DNA of 12,470 nucleotides from Pseudomonadota bacterium. Lineage in GTDB: Bacteria; Pseudomonadota; Alphaproteobacteria; Rhizobiales; Beijerinckiaceae. Where the stretch lies: assembly GCA_023450615.1 (NCBI GenBank), contig JAEXGT010000095.1:1-12470 (forward strand). The letters are read 5' to 3'. Below are positions 1 through 6,551 of this stretch, piece by piece. Below the pieces are notes generated by a model. The model saw only the letters and a program-made list of their open reading frames with translations. It did no database searches and was not told the origin of the DNA. The position numbers and the translations under genes were made by a program. The first letter of the stretch is position 1. Each line of letters begins with the position of its first letter.

Positions 1-108
1 GCCCAGAACTGCGTGCACTGCAAGACCTGCGACATCAAGGACCCGAACCAGAACATCAACTGGACCACGCCCGAGGGCGGCGGCGGGCCGAACTACGTCA
101 ATATGTGA
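1..108 (+). CDS. Electron transfer flavoprotein-ubiquinone oxidoreductase, C-terminal end (partial)
   Basis: This is the last 35 codons of a gene that enters from the left edge, open from base 1 to the TGA at 106-108. The peptide begins AQNCVHCKTCDIKDPNQNIN and ends in a glycine-rich GGGGPNYVNM tail. That is the characteristic C-terminus of ETF-QO: the C-x2-C-x2-C cluster supplies three of the four cysteine ligands of the [4Fe-4S] centre. The enzyme is a membrane-associated flavoprotein that passes electrons from reduced ETF (fatty-acid and amino-acid oxidation) to ubiquinone. The FAD-binding part lies outside the window. It is a conserved housekeeping gene and gives a fixed left boundary for the accessory region. 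Confidence 0.95.
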   Translation, partial: AQNCVHCKTCDIKDPNQNINWTTPEGGGGPNYVNM

Positions 109-117
109 GGAAGGTTG

Positions 118-158
118 GTCATCCCGGGTCGCGTGAGCGGAACCCGGGATCGCATGAC
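118..158. repeat. REP-like palindrome, unit 1
   Basis: Perfect 9-bp arms ATCCCGGGT (121-129) and ACCCGGGAT (142-150) flank a 12-nt loop. The stem continues outward through GTC(AT) at 118-122 and ATGAC at 154-158 if a CGC bulge is allowed. It starts 10 nt after the ETF-QO stop. GC-rich imperfect palindromes of this kind just after genes are typical of alphaproteobacterial REP elements. It could also serve as a 3' stem-loop for the ETF-QO mRNA, although no T-run follows. Confidence 0.7.
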
Positions 159-217
159 GAGATTGGTGCCGGCAGCGCTCCCCCACAGAGAGGGAGGGAA
201 GCCCGCTTTACGCGGTG

Positions 218-252
218 CACGATCCCGGGTCGCCGACGGCGTCCGGGATCAC
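218..252. repeat. REP-like palindrome, unit 2
   Basis: GATCCCGG (221-228) pairs with CCGGGATC (243-250) around a short loop. The left half, ATCCCGGGTCGC, is identical to the left half of unit 1 about 100 bp upstream, so the two are copies of one family in the same orientation. Together they fill most of the 208-nt gap between the ETF-QO gene and the alcohol dehydrogenase. Confidence 0.65.
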
Positions 253-316
253 GCAGTCGATGCAACAGCGGGCACTATTGTATTAGACAACTATCAACCG
301 ACAGGGAGAACTCCGA

Positions 317-1474
317 ATGGCCAACTTCACGTTTCAGAGCCCGCCGCGCGTCGTCTGCGAAACCGGTGGATTGGCACGTATCGGGGAAGTGATGAAAGGC
401 CTCGGCGTCACGCGTGCCATCGTCGTCTGCGACGCCGGCATCGCGGCCTGCGGCTTTTCCGACCGAGCGGTCGCGGCTTTGACCTCTGCCGGGTTGGAAG
501 CAACCGTGTTCGATGGCGTTCAGGCGGACCCGCCCGTGAAAATCGTGCGCACCGCCGTGGATGCCGCTCGTGCCTTTGGGGCGGACGGTGTCGTCGGCTT
601 GGGTGGCGGTTCATCTCTCGATACGGCGAAATTGGTGGCGCTTTTGATCAACTCCGATCAGGCCCTCGAGGAGATGTACGGGACCGACTTGGCGCGCGGG
701 TGCCGGGTGCCGCTGATCCAGGTTCCGACGACGGCCGGCACCGGATCCGAGGTGACCTGGGTGTCGGTCGTGACTAGCGATACGAACGAGAAGAAGGCGA
801 TCTATTCATCGCAGCTTCTGCCGGACGTGGCGCTGCTGGACGCCGAGCTAACGCTCGGCATGCCGCCGCACGTGACCGCTGCGACGGCGCTCGACGCCAT
901 GGTGCATGCTATCGAGGCCTACACGAGCCGCACCCGCAAGAACGTGGTGTCAGACACATTGGCCGTGAAGGCGCTCGCGCTCTTAGGGCAAAATCTTCGT
1001 CGCGTTGTGGTCGACGGGTCGGATATCGAGGCACGCTCGGCCATGCTGCAAGGCTCGATGCTGGCCGGCATGGCCTTCGTCAATGCATCAGTCGCAGCAG
1101 TCCACGCCTTGTCGTATCCGCTGGGGGCCCGGTTCCACATTCCTCATGGCCACAGCAACGCTCTGGTGATGGGACCGGTGATGCGGTTCAACATGCCGGT
1201 GGCCGAGAAGGCCTATGCGGAACTCGCCTCGCATCTTTTTCCCGATCGCAGCTTCGCGAACGACAAGGAGGCTGCCGAAGCCTTCGTGTCGGAACTGGAG
1301 CAATTGGTTTCGTCGGTAGGGTTGGAGACGCGTCTCAGCCGTCTGGGCGTAACAGAGGCGGACATTCCCGACATGGCGCGGGAGGTGACGGTCGGCATCC
1401 AGCGACTGATCGCCAACAATCCGCGCCCCATGAACCTGGAAGAGGTCGCGGGTCTCTACCGGGCTGTGCTGTAG
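317..1474 (+). CDS. Iron-containing (group III) alcohol dehydrogenase
   Basis: A 385-residue protein of the iron-activated alcohol dehydrogenase family, the usual length for the family. The N-terminal Rossmann-like half carries the dinucleotide-binding motif GGGSSLDTAK at residues 96-105 and PTTAGTGSEVT around 137-147. The C-terminal helical half has the metal ligand set Asp193, His197, His263 and His277, the spacing seen in FucO-type enzymes, so the metal site looks intact. The expected reaction is NAD(P)-linked interconversion of an alcohol and an aldehyde or ketone in the cytoplasm; the substrate cannot be read from sequence. The ATG at 317 is supported by an AGGGAGA Shine-Dalgarno sequence about 8 nt upstream. 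It stands alone between REP elements and a stem-loop terminator, so it is probably monocistronic. Maleylacetate reductases belong to the same superfamily but are a less likely reading. Confidence 0.93.
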   Translation: MANFTFQSPPRVVCETGGLARIGEVMKGLGVTRAIVVCDAGIAACGFSDRAVAALTSAGLEATVFDGVQADPPVKIVRTAVDAARAFGADGVVGLGGGSSLDTAKLVALLINSDQALEEMYGTDLARGCRVPLIQVPTTAGTGSEVTWVSVVTSDTNEKKAIYSSQLLPDVALLDAELTLGMPPHVTAATALDAMVHAIEAYTSRTRKNVVSDTLAVKALALLGQNLRRVVVDGSDIEARSAMLQGSMLAGMAFVNASVAAVHALSYPLGARFHIPHGHSNALVMGPVMRFNMPVAEKAYAELASHLFPDRSFANDKEAAEAFVSELEQLVSSVGLETRLSRLGVTEADIPDMAREVTVGIQRLIANNPRPMNLEEVAGLYRAVL

Positions 1475-1489
1475 CACGGGCGAACGAAG

Positions 1490-1513
1490 AGGCCGAGACA
1501 TTCGCCTCGGCCT
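1490..1513 (+). terminator. Stem-loop after the iron alcohol dehydrogenase
   Basis: AGGCCGAG (1490-1497) and CTCGGCCT (1506-1513) form a perfect 8-bp GC-rich stem with an 8-nt loop, 15 nt after the stop codon. There is only a short TTG rather than a T-run, so it is a weak intrinsic terminator or an mRNA 3' stabilising hairpin. Confidence 0.5.
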
Positions 1514-1531
1514 TGAGTAGGGCCGGCAACT

Positions 1532-1714
1532 GATCAGCATGTGCATCATCAGCACTGGGTCACCGATGGGGCTGTAGAAGGGCCTCAGGGCCGTGCGGAC
1601 GCACTCCAAGTCGAGAAAGCGGTCGATGCGGCGCAGCAGGTAATCGGCGGGCACATGATCATCGGGGCAGAAGTCGTAGAAGATCTGCACTGTAGCCACT
1701 TGCATGCCCATCAT
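1532..1714 (-). pseudogene. IS1182-type transposase, N-terminal fragment
   Basis: Read on the minus strand from an ATG at 1714, the frame gives MMGMQVATVQIFYDF, then HVPADYLLRRIDRFLDLECV and LRPFYSPIGDPVLMMHMLIS. This matches the conserved start of IS1182-family transposases (VPADHLLRRID..LDL..VR..L.PFYS..GRPSIDPELMIRMLI). Two lesions are visible. First, the GRPSIDP motif has collapsed to GDP, an in-frame loss of about four residues. Second, homology stops abruptly after MLI, so the catalytic core is missing. In the same frame the open reading continues far into the antisense of the alcohol dehydrogenase, but that extension is not transposase. A dead relic. Family assignment is from memory of the motif, not from a search. 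Confidence 0.75.
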
Positions 1715-1801
1715 CGTCCTGCCCTCCGCAAAGCGACAGGAGAATGGAATCACGCCAGCATGGCTCAATCAATCCCTGACTAAATCAACACTATCGACCC
1801 A

Positions 1802-1837
1802 TTGAAGACACTCCGTTCAGTCGATACAGGTCTTCAA
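1802..1837. repeat. 8-bp inverted repeat between two IS relics
   Basis: TTGAAGAC (1802-1809) and GTCTTCAA (1830-1837) are perfect inverted copies 20 nt apart. They lie between the IS1182-type and IS630-type fragments. They could be leftover IS ends or a chance hairpin; no target-site duplication is recognisable. Confidence 0.35.
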
Positions 1838-1878
1838 AGTTGCGTAAATTGGTGCAGGGATAACCCCCGACCATTGCC

Positions 1879-2085
1879 TTGTCGCTTAACGCGGTGGAAT
1901 GCTGGTGCTCAATCCTGACCCGACACTTGCTGCAGCACAGCGCCTTTGTCGGTATTGATGGCCGCAAGGCCGCAATCCAGGCCTATATTGACCAGACCAG
2001 CTGCGATCCCAAGCCGTTTGTGTGGATACAGTCCGCCGACGAGATCCTCGCCAGCGTCAAGCGCTTCTTCCGACGCTCTTCGAGC
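1879..2085 (+). pseudogene. IS630-type transposase, C-terminal fragment
   Basis: The plus frame beginning with TTG at 1879 reads LSLNAVECWCSILTRHLL, then DPKPFVWIQSADEILASVKR. This matches the C-terminal end of IS630-family transposases, whose consensus is roughly (S/P)WLNQVERWFA.LTRK, then NP.PF.W..SADEILA...R. The DDE catalytic aspartates lie upstream in the intact protein and are absent here. No credible start or ribosome binding site precedes it. The reading frame runs on to 2226 without transposase similarity after about residue 66. It is a truncated relic, opposite in orientation to the IS1182 fragment, which suggests nested insertions followed by deletion. Confidence 0.75.
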
Positions 2086-2177
2086 GCGCATCCCCAGCAT
2101 TGTAGGGCACAATTGTCACCGCGGCGGGAATGGCACACCTTGCTAAGTAATCCAGTACATGCGCCCCTCGGTCGTAG

Positions 2178-2223
2178 TTGCCTGAGAATGGGGGCACACT
2201 TAGCTTTGCAATCAAAGGGAGGA
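2178..2223 (+). promoter_or_regulatory. Possible promoter and strong RBS for the SDR gene
   Basis: TTGCCT (2178-2183) and TAGCTT (2201-2206) are separated by 17 nt and could be a weak sigma-70-type promoter giving a short leader. The Shine-Dalgarno sequence GGGAGGA at 2217-2223, 6 nt before the ATG at 2230, is clear and fixes the start. The promoter part is speculative. Confidence 0.3.
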
Positions 2224-2229
2224 TAAGCA

Positions 2230-2979
2230 ATGAGCAGCGATAAGCGATTTCAGGGACGCAGAGCCGTTGTGACCGGAGGCGCATCGGGCATTGGCTTTGC
2301 CGTAGCCACGAGGTTCGTGTCCGAGGGGGCGCAAGTGGCATCTTGGGATATAAGCCCAAGCACGCTTGCGGACGCCCGCAGCAAAATCGGTGACAGCTTG
2401 ACGGGCATTCACGTTGACATCACGGACCCCGCGGGTGTGCACGCTGCCATGGAGCAAACCCTCTCTGTGCTCGGCGGCGTCGATATTCTTGTGGCAAGTG
2501 CCGGCATCACGGGACCGAATACGACGACCTGGGAGTATCCTGTCGATGCTTGGCGGAGGGTAATTGATGTCAACCTCAACGGCCTGTTCTACTGTAATCG
2601 CGCTGTCGTCCCAGCGATGCTGGAGGGTGGCTATGGCCGCATCATCAATGTGGCTTCCATCGCTGGCAAGGAAGGCAATCCGAACGCCTCGGCCTACAGC
2701 GCATCCAAGGCTGCCGTGATAGGTTTGACGAAATCGCTTGGCAAGGAGCTTGCCAAGAGCAACATCACGGTGAACTGCGTGACGCCAGCAGCAGTCCGCA
2801 CGCCGATCTTTGACCAGATGAGCCAAACCCATATCGACTTCATGCTGTCGAAGATCCCCATAGGGCGGTTCGGGACAGTGGAGGAGGTGACCGCCTTGAT
2901 CTGCTGGCTAGCGAGCGAGGAATGCTCGTTCACTACTGGTGGCGTTTTTGATATCTCCGGCGGCCGTGCAACATACTAA
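2230..2979 (+). CDS. Short-chain dehydrogenase/reductase (FabG-like, NAD-type)
   Basis: A 249-residue classical SDR, full length for the family. Motifs are in order: the cofactor loop TGGASGIG at 15-22, an acidic residue at the end of beta-2 (Asp40, in SWDIS), ASAG at 89-92, VNLNG with Asn115, and the catalytic Ser143, Tyr156 and Lys160 (YSASK). The C-terminal FTTGGVFDISGG matches the usual SDR end. Asp40 suggests a preference for NAD(H) over NADP(H). All catalytic residues are present, so the enzyme should be active as a cytoplasmic alcohol or ketone oxidoreductase; the substrate is unknown. The start is supported by GGGAGGA 6 nt upstream. It is a lone gene between IS relics on both sides, consistent with acquisition by transfer. 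Names such as 3-oxoacyl-ACP reductase would be over-specific. Confidence 0.93.
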   Translation: MSSDKRFQGRRAVVTGGASGIGFAVATRFVSEGAQVASWDISPSTLADARSKIGDSLTGIHVDITDPAGVHAAMEQTLSVLGGVDILVASAGITGPNTTTWEYPVDAWRRVIDVNLNGLFYCNRAVVPAMLEGGYGRIINVASIAGKEGNPNASAYSASKAAVIGLTKSLGKELAKSNITVNCVTPAAVRTPIFDQMSQTHIDFMLSKIPIGRFGTVEEVTALICWLASEECSFTTGGVFDISGGRATY

Positions 2980-3052
2980 CACACTTGGTTTCTATCTAAT
3001 TCAAAGTGCCAGCGCGAGAGCGAAATCAAAGAATACAGCTCTTAAATTACTC

Positions 3053-3068
3053 AGCCCCCTAAGGGGCT
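3053..3068 (+). terminator. Tight stem-loop downstream of the SDR gene
   Basis: AGCCCC (3053-3058), loop CTAA, GGGGCT (3063-3068). It sits 73 nt after the SDR stop, at the end of an A/T-rich stretch (about 2980-3050) that shows no gene. No T-run follows on the plus strand, so termination is only a suggestion. Confidence 0.4.
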
Positions 3069-3200
3069 TGCGACGTTGCCTGCTGTTGGATGCAATGAGA
3101 TTGGATCGTCGGTACAAATGTTCAGGCTGCAATGCCTGCCATAGTTCTCCATTCCGGCAGAGGCATCAAGGCGTTGCAGACGAGTAGCAGGGAGCGGAGT

Positions 3201-3347
3201 AGCGAACTTCTCACCCAAACGAGGGGCGCCTCGTAGGACACGACGATGCCGCGTTCGAGCAGCATCCAGCCGCAGACTCAGTGGGAACGTAAAATAGAGT
3301 AATATGGCGCGCGATAAACTGGGGAGGAAACAGTGGCGCTTGTAGCT
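3201..3347 (-). pseudogene. IS6-type transposase, frameshifted N-terminal fragment
   Basis: Pieces of an IS6/IS26-like transposase N-terminus are spread over three minus-strand frames. One frame, from about 3347, gives SYKRH and later AILLYFTFPLSLRL. A second gives FPPQFIAR over the intervening bases (around 3310-3335). A third gives MLLERGIVVSYE around 3230-3265, before the first frame resumes with LGEKFA (ending near 3204). In order these rebuild the family consensus (RFPP.IIARA.WLYFRFPLSLR.VEE.L.ERGI.VSYE....W..KF). At least three small indels have destroyed it, and the DDE core is absent. The rest of the 2980-3455 interval, outside this relic and the stem-loop at 3053, shows no gene I can support. 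Recognition is by motif, not by search. Confidence 0.72.
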
Positions 3348-3455
3348 GAGAAACAGCTTCGAATAGAGATTCCTGGCCGAGGGTTGCTGTGACATTCCCG
3401 GCTCGATCAGCCGGTAGGCCTACGACCGTTCTGCTTCCTAATTTGGATCTAGTTC

Positions 3456-4958
3456 TTACAACGTTTGTTCCTGCTGTCGTGGTCGGAATCGCCTCCATGA
3501 CCAGATGAATGCAGGCCATAGTAGGGCAGAAATCGTCATCGCTGCCAAAACAGCGGAAACCGGACGTTCGAAGAAGGGCAGCAAACTCCCATCGGATTTG
3601 ATCAGTGATGTGACAAAGCTTTGCTCGACCATGGTGCCCATCACGATGCCGAGCACCATCGCAGCAACCGGAAAGCCGTTATTCTCCATCACATAACCAA
3701 TGACGCCGAAAACTGCGACCAGGATGACGGCAAACAGGTTGTTGCCGGTCGCAAAGGCTCCCACCGCGCAGCAGACCAGGATGATCGGCATGATCGCTGC
3801 GCGTGGAGCTCGCAGGATGGAACTCGCCGCACGGATCATCATGATCCCGAGCGGAATCATGATGATGTTGGCGAGGATGAAGATGATGTAGAGCGCGTAC
3901 ATGCTCGAGGCTCTCTCCGTGAAGAGAGTCGGGCCGGGATTGAGGCCCTTCATGTACAGGACGCCGATGGCGATTGCCGTGATGGTGTCTCCAGGAATGC
4001 CGAACAGCAGCGCCGGCACCCAGCCGCTCGCCAGGCTCGCATTGTTGCTCGCTCCCGCTTCGACGAGCCCCTCCGGATGCCCGGTGCCGAACTTCTTCGG
4101 TTCCCTGGAGAACCGCTTTGACATCGCATAGCTGACCCAGGCCGCCATATCTGCGCCTGCCCCCGGCAGAACGCCGATGATGATGCCGACGACGTTGCCC
4201 CTGGTCATCTGTCGCCAGTACTTGCGGGTGAGGGCGAGTTGACCGGCCAGGATGCTGCCGAATTTGCGAGCCGGCAGGGGAGGCGGTTCCGGTGAGACGA
4301 TGGCGCGGATCACCTCCGACACGGCAAAGACGCCGACCAGGGCCGTAATAGGCTCGATTCCGCCGAGAAGCTCCGCGACTCCGAATGTGAAGCGGGGCAC
4401 GCCGCCGGGGTTTTCCATGCCGATGCAGGCAACGAGAAGCCCAATGAGCATGCTCGCAATGGCTTTTACCGGGGATGACCGCGCCACGAGGGTGGCGCAC
4501 ATCAGGCCCAGAAAGGCGAGCCAGAAATACTCGTAGGTGGAGAAGTTCAGCGCCAGTTCCGCAAGCACAGGGGCCATCACGACGAGTGAGATCGTGCCTG
4601 CGATGCCACCCAGTGCGCTGAACCAGAGCCCAGCTCCGAGCGCAACCTCCGCTTGGCCGTTGCGGGTCATCGCATAGGCCTCGTCGGTGTAGGCGGCCGA
4701 GGCGGGAGTGCCGGGAATGCGGAGCAGGCAGCCTGGAATATCGCCGGAGAAGATCGCCATCGCGGAAGCCGCGATGATCGACGCTACTGCGGCGATGGGC
4801 GACAGATAGAACGTCACCGGCACCAGCAGCGCCGTGGCCATCGTGGCCGAGAGCCCCGGCAGCGATCCGACGACGAGGCCGTAGATCGACGACAGCAGAA
4901 TCGCGATCAGCACGTCGGGGGCGAGAACGAGGCGGAAAGCTTCGAGAAGTTCGTGCAT
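3456..4958 (-). CDS. tctA: Tripartite tricarboxylate transporter, large membrane subunit TctA
   Basis: A 500-residue very hydrophobic protein, the normal TctA length, with about a dozen membrane segments. Family signatures are GSLPGLSATMATALLVPVTF at residues 31-50, GDIPGCLLRIPGTPASAAY beginning at 72, and in the second half GVLPGAGADMAAW and a GHPEGLVEAGASNNA stretch. The repeated glycine/proline-rich motifs reflect the internal duplication of the family. It is the main channel subunit of a secondary, ion-gradient-driven uptake system that receives substrate from the periplasmic TctC. The ATG at 4958 lies 2 nt after the tctB stop, implying translational coupling, and no good Shine-Dalgarno sequence is visible. 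The frame stays open much further upstream (to 5507), but that stretch is an arginine-rich shadow of tctB. The stop at 3456 leaves a normal C-terminus despite the nearby IS6 relic. Confidence 0.95.
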   Translation of the reverse strand: MHELLEAFRLVLAPDVLIAILLSSIYGLVVGSLPGLSATMATALLVPVTFYLSPIAAVASIIAASAMAIFSGDIPGCLLRIPGTPASAAYTDEAYAMTRNGQAEVALGAGLWFSALGGIAGTISLVVMAPVLAELALNFSTYEYFWLAFLGLMCATLVARSSPVKAIASMLIGLLVACIGMENPGGVPRFTFGVAELLGGIEPITALVGVFAVSEVIRAIVSPEPPPLPARKFGSILAGQLALTRKYWRQMTRGNVVGIIIGVLPGAGADMAAWVSYAMSKRFSREPKKFGTGHPEGLVEAGASNNASLASGWVPALLFGIPGDTITAIAIGVLYMKGLNPGPTLFTERASSMYALYIIFILANIIMIPLGIMMIRAASSILRAPRAAIMPIILVCCAVGAFATGNNLFAVILVAVFGVIGYVMENNGFPVAAMVLGIVMGTMVEQSFVTSLIKSDGSLLPFFERPVSAVLAAMTISALLWPAFIWSWRRFRPRQQEQTL

Positions 4959-4960
4959 GA

Positions 4961-5458
4961 TCACCAGGGCATCGGTAGAAGGCCGGGAGGCAGTGGGACG
5001 CGCAGGAGCTTGTAAAAGATCAGATGAATCGCGATCGGGGCGAGGGCGGCGAGCGGAAGGGCTACGCGCAGCCTGGCGCCGAAGGCGAGGGCCGAGGCGA
5101 AGATCATGAGTGCCACAGTTGGGACGAACCCGATCCGATCCACGGCATAGACGTAAAACAGGAGCAGGCCGGGCGGGAGCAATGCCCGAAGCCTGCCCCC
5201 CAGAGGGCTTGCAGGCTCCGCCTGCTGCAATGGCCCCTGCACGGCGGCAAGGTCGGCCTCGGCTTCGTCTTCGAAGCTGTGACCGATCCCAAGGGCGATC
5301 ATGAGCCCGCATAGGATGAGACCTATGCCTATCACCATCGGAAACACGCTCGGCCCGACATCTTGGCCCGGCACCGGAGGAAATTGTGAGCCGCCATAGG
5401 TAGCTAGCACGCCTAAGGTGGCGACGAATGAACCGGTGACGCGGTCGGACAGGCGCAT
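4961..5458 (-). CDS. tctB: Tripartite tricarboxylate transporter, small membrane subunit TctB
   Basis: A 165-residue membrane protein with four to five predicted hydrophobic segments (about residues 8-24, 40-59, 92-107, 112-127 and 131-150). A charged cytoplasmic loop rich in Glu, Asp, Gln and Ala lies around 61-85. The GPSVFP motif at 35-40 and the C-terminal LLRVPLPPG are typical of TctB. It pairs with TctA in the inner membrane. The ATG at 5458 is preceded by GGAAGAGA about 8 nt upstream (plus-strand 5467-5474). It is the middle gene of tctC-tctB-tctA and touches tctA with a 2-nt gap. TctB sequences diverge strongly, so the call rests on size, topology and operon position as well as motif. 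Confidence 0.9.
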   Translation of the reverse strand: MRLSDRVTGSFVATLGVLATYGGSQFPPVPGQDVGPSVFPMVIGIGLILCGLMIALGIGHSFEDEAEADLAAVQGPLQQAEPASPLGGRLRALLPPGLLLFYVYAVDRIGFVPTVALMIFASALAFGARLRVALPLAALAPIAIHLIFYKLLRVPLPPGLLPMPW

Positions 5459-5495
5459 GAGCGGGGTCTCTTCCGGCGGATGAGCAGGGTGAACT

Positions 5496-5524
5496 CGGGC
5501 GCCCCATCGAAGCAGCGGCGCCCG
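5496..5524 (-). promoter_or_regulatory. Intercistronic hairpin between tctC and tctB
   Basis: CGGGCGCC (5496-5503) and GGCGCCCG (5517-5524) form a perfect 8-bp stem with a 13-nt loop inside the 97-nt tctC-tctB spacer. Without a T-run it is more likely an mRNA processing or stabilising hairpin than a full terminator. It would favour more binding protein than membrane subunits, a common arrangement in binding-protein-dependent systems (inference). Confidence 0.5.
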
Positions 5525-5555
5525 GGCAGTTGGAGGCGGCCTTGTCCTGACCCGT

Positions 5556-6551
5556 CTATGCCTTCGCCAGGCCTGCGGCCTTCATGGCCTCGCCCATCTG
5601 CTTGTCGGATTCATCCATGAACTGGCCGAATGCGGCTTTCTCGGCCCATTGAGTGCCGAAGCCTCGGTTGCTCATGAAGTCCTTGTACTCCTTGGACTCG
5701 TAAACATCCTTGAGCACGGTGACCAGCTTGTCCTGGACCTCTGCCGGGAGCCCCTTGGGACCGGCGATGCCGCGCCACACGCCAACCGATTTGTGAGGCC
5801 CCATCTGCTCATTGAGCGTCGGCACGTTCGGGAACTGCGGATTCCGTTCCGCCGCTAGGATGGCAAGGCTCTTGGCTCGGCCTGCGTCGATCATCGGCCG
5901 GGCTTCGGGTAGCGAGCAGGGCACGATATCGATGCCGCCGGCCGCTAGGTCCTGCATCCCTGGTGCGGCTCCGTTGGAGGGCACCCAGGTGACGTGATTG
6001 GGTTGAAGACCGAGAGACTGCAGCCATCCCACGAGGGCTAAGTGCCAGATGCCACCCTGGCCAGTCCCCGAAGCTTTCAACTTGCCGGGAGGCGCCGCCT
6101 TGATGGCGTCGGCGAGTTCATTGATGGTCTTGTAAGGACTGTCCGCCTTGACCTGAATGGCCGGCGCATCGACGTTCATCAGCGCTAGGGGAGCATAGTC
6201 TTTCGGCGTCAGAGTTGTTAGGCCCTGCCAGTGCATCATCGCAATTTCCACCGTGAGCAGACCGATCGTGTAGCCATCCGGCGAGGCGGTTGAAATGGCC
6301 GTATGACCGACCACGCCGTTTCCGCCGGTTCGGTTCACCACATTCACGGGCTGACCGAGCTTCTGCTCCATCACCTGCGCAATGATGCGGGCCGTTGCAT
6401 CGGTGCCGCCGCCTGCCCCCCAGGGACAGATGAGCGTTATCGGCCGGCTTGGATAATTGGCCTGCGAGAAACCTGGTTTTATTCCGACGATCGAGCTTGC
6501 AAGTACGGTGGACGCCGACGCGATAAAACCGCGTCTCGTAAACGAAGGCAT
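5556..6551 (-). CDS. tctC: Tripartite tricarboxylate transporter substrate-binding protein (TctC/Bug family)
   Basis: A 331-residue periplasmic solute receptor of the Bug family. The N-terminus MPSFTRRGFIASASTVLASS has a twin-arginine (TRRGFI) start to a hydrophobic segment with a likely cleavage near residue 31 (GFSQA), so export by Tat is possible. Mature Bug landmarks are YPSRPITLICPWGAGGGTD at about 33-51, VVNRTGGNGVVG at 71-82 and ASPDGYT at 89-95. Bug proteins bind carboxylates (citrate, dicarboxylates, aromatic acids, nicotinate and others); the ligand is not predictable here. A strong GGGAGGA (plus-strand 6557-6563) lies 5 nt before the ATG at 6551. It is first in its operon, the usual place for a Tct receptor paired with its own TctBA. 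Confidence 0.95.
   Translation of the reverse strand: MPSFTRRGFIASASTVLASSIVGIKPGFSQANYPSRPITLICPWGAGGGTDATARIIAQVMEQKLGQPVNVVNRTGGNGVVGHTAISTASPDGYTIGLLTVEIAMMHWQGLTTLTPKDYAPLALMNVDAPAIQVKADSPYKTINELADAIKAAPPGKLKASGTGQGGIWHLALVGWLQSLGLQPNHVTWVPSNGAAPGMQDLAAGGIDIVPCSLPEARPMIDAGRAKSLAILAAERNPQFPNVPTLNEQMGPHKSVGVWRGIAGPKGLPAEVQDKLVTVLKDVYESKEYKDFMSNRGFGTQWAEKAAFGQFMDESDKQMGEAMKAAGLAKA

Noticed and set aside
317..1474. Maleylacetate reductase
   Set aside because: Same superfamily, and tempting beside an FAH hydrolase, but the intact Asp/His/His/His metal site fits ordinary iron alcohol dehydrogenases, and no chlorocatechol or hydroxyquinol genes are present.
1088..1768. 226-residue minus-strand ORF as an intact protein
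   Set aside because: Only about residues 19-79 resemble a transposase; the remainder is the antisense of the alcohol dehydrogenase gene.
1541..1783. 80-residue plus-strand ORF
   Set aside because: It is the complement of the IS1182-type fragment, with no ribosome binding site and His/Ala-rich nonsense composition.
3398..3423. CCGGC/GCCGG stem and GTAGGCCTAC palindrome as the tctA terminator
   Set aside because: The arms are only 5 bp with no T-run in either direction; too weak to annotate.
3621..4536. Several plus-strand ORFs opposite tctA
   Set aside because: Low-complexity Asp/His/Arg or Met/Thr-rich translations exactly antisense to a well-conserved membrane protein; shadows of its codon usage.
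4959..5507. N-terminal extension of tctA by about 180 residues
   Set aside because: The frame is open, but its translation is arginine/proline-rich and lies antiframe to a good tctB. TctA proteins begin near the MHELLEAF start at 4958.
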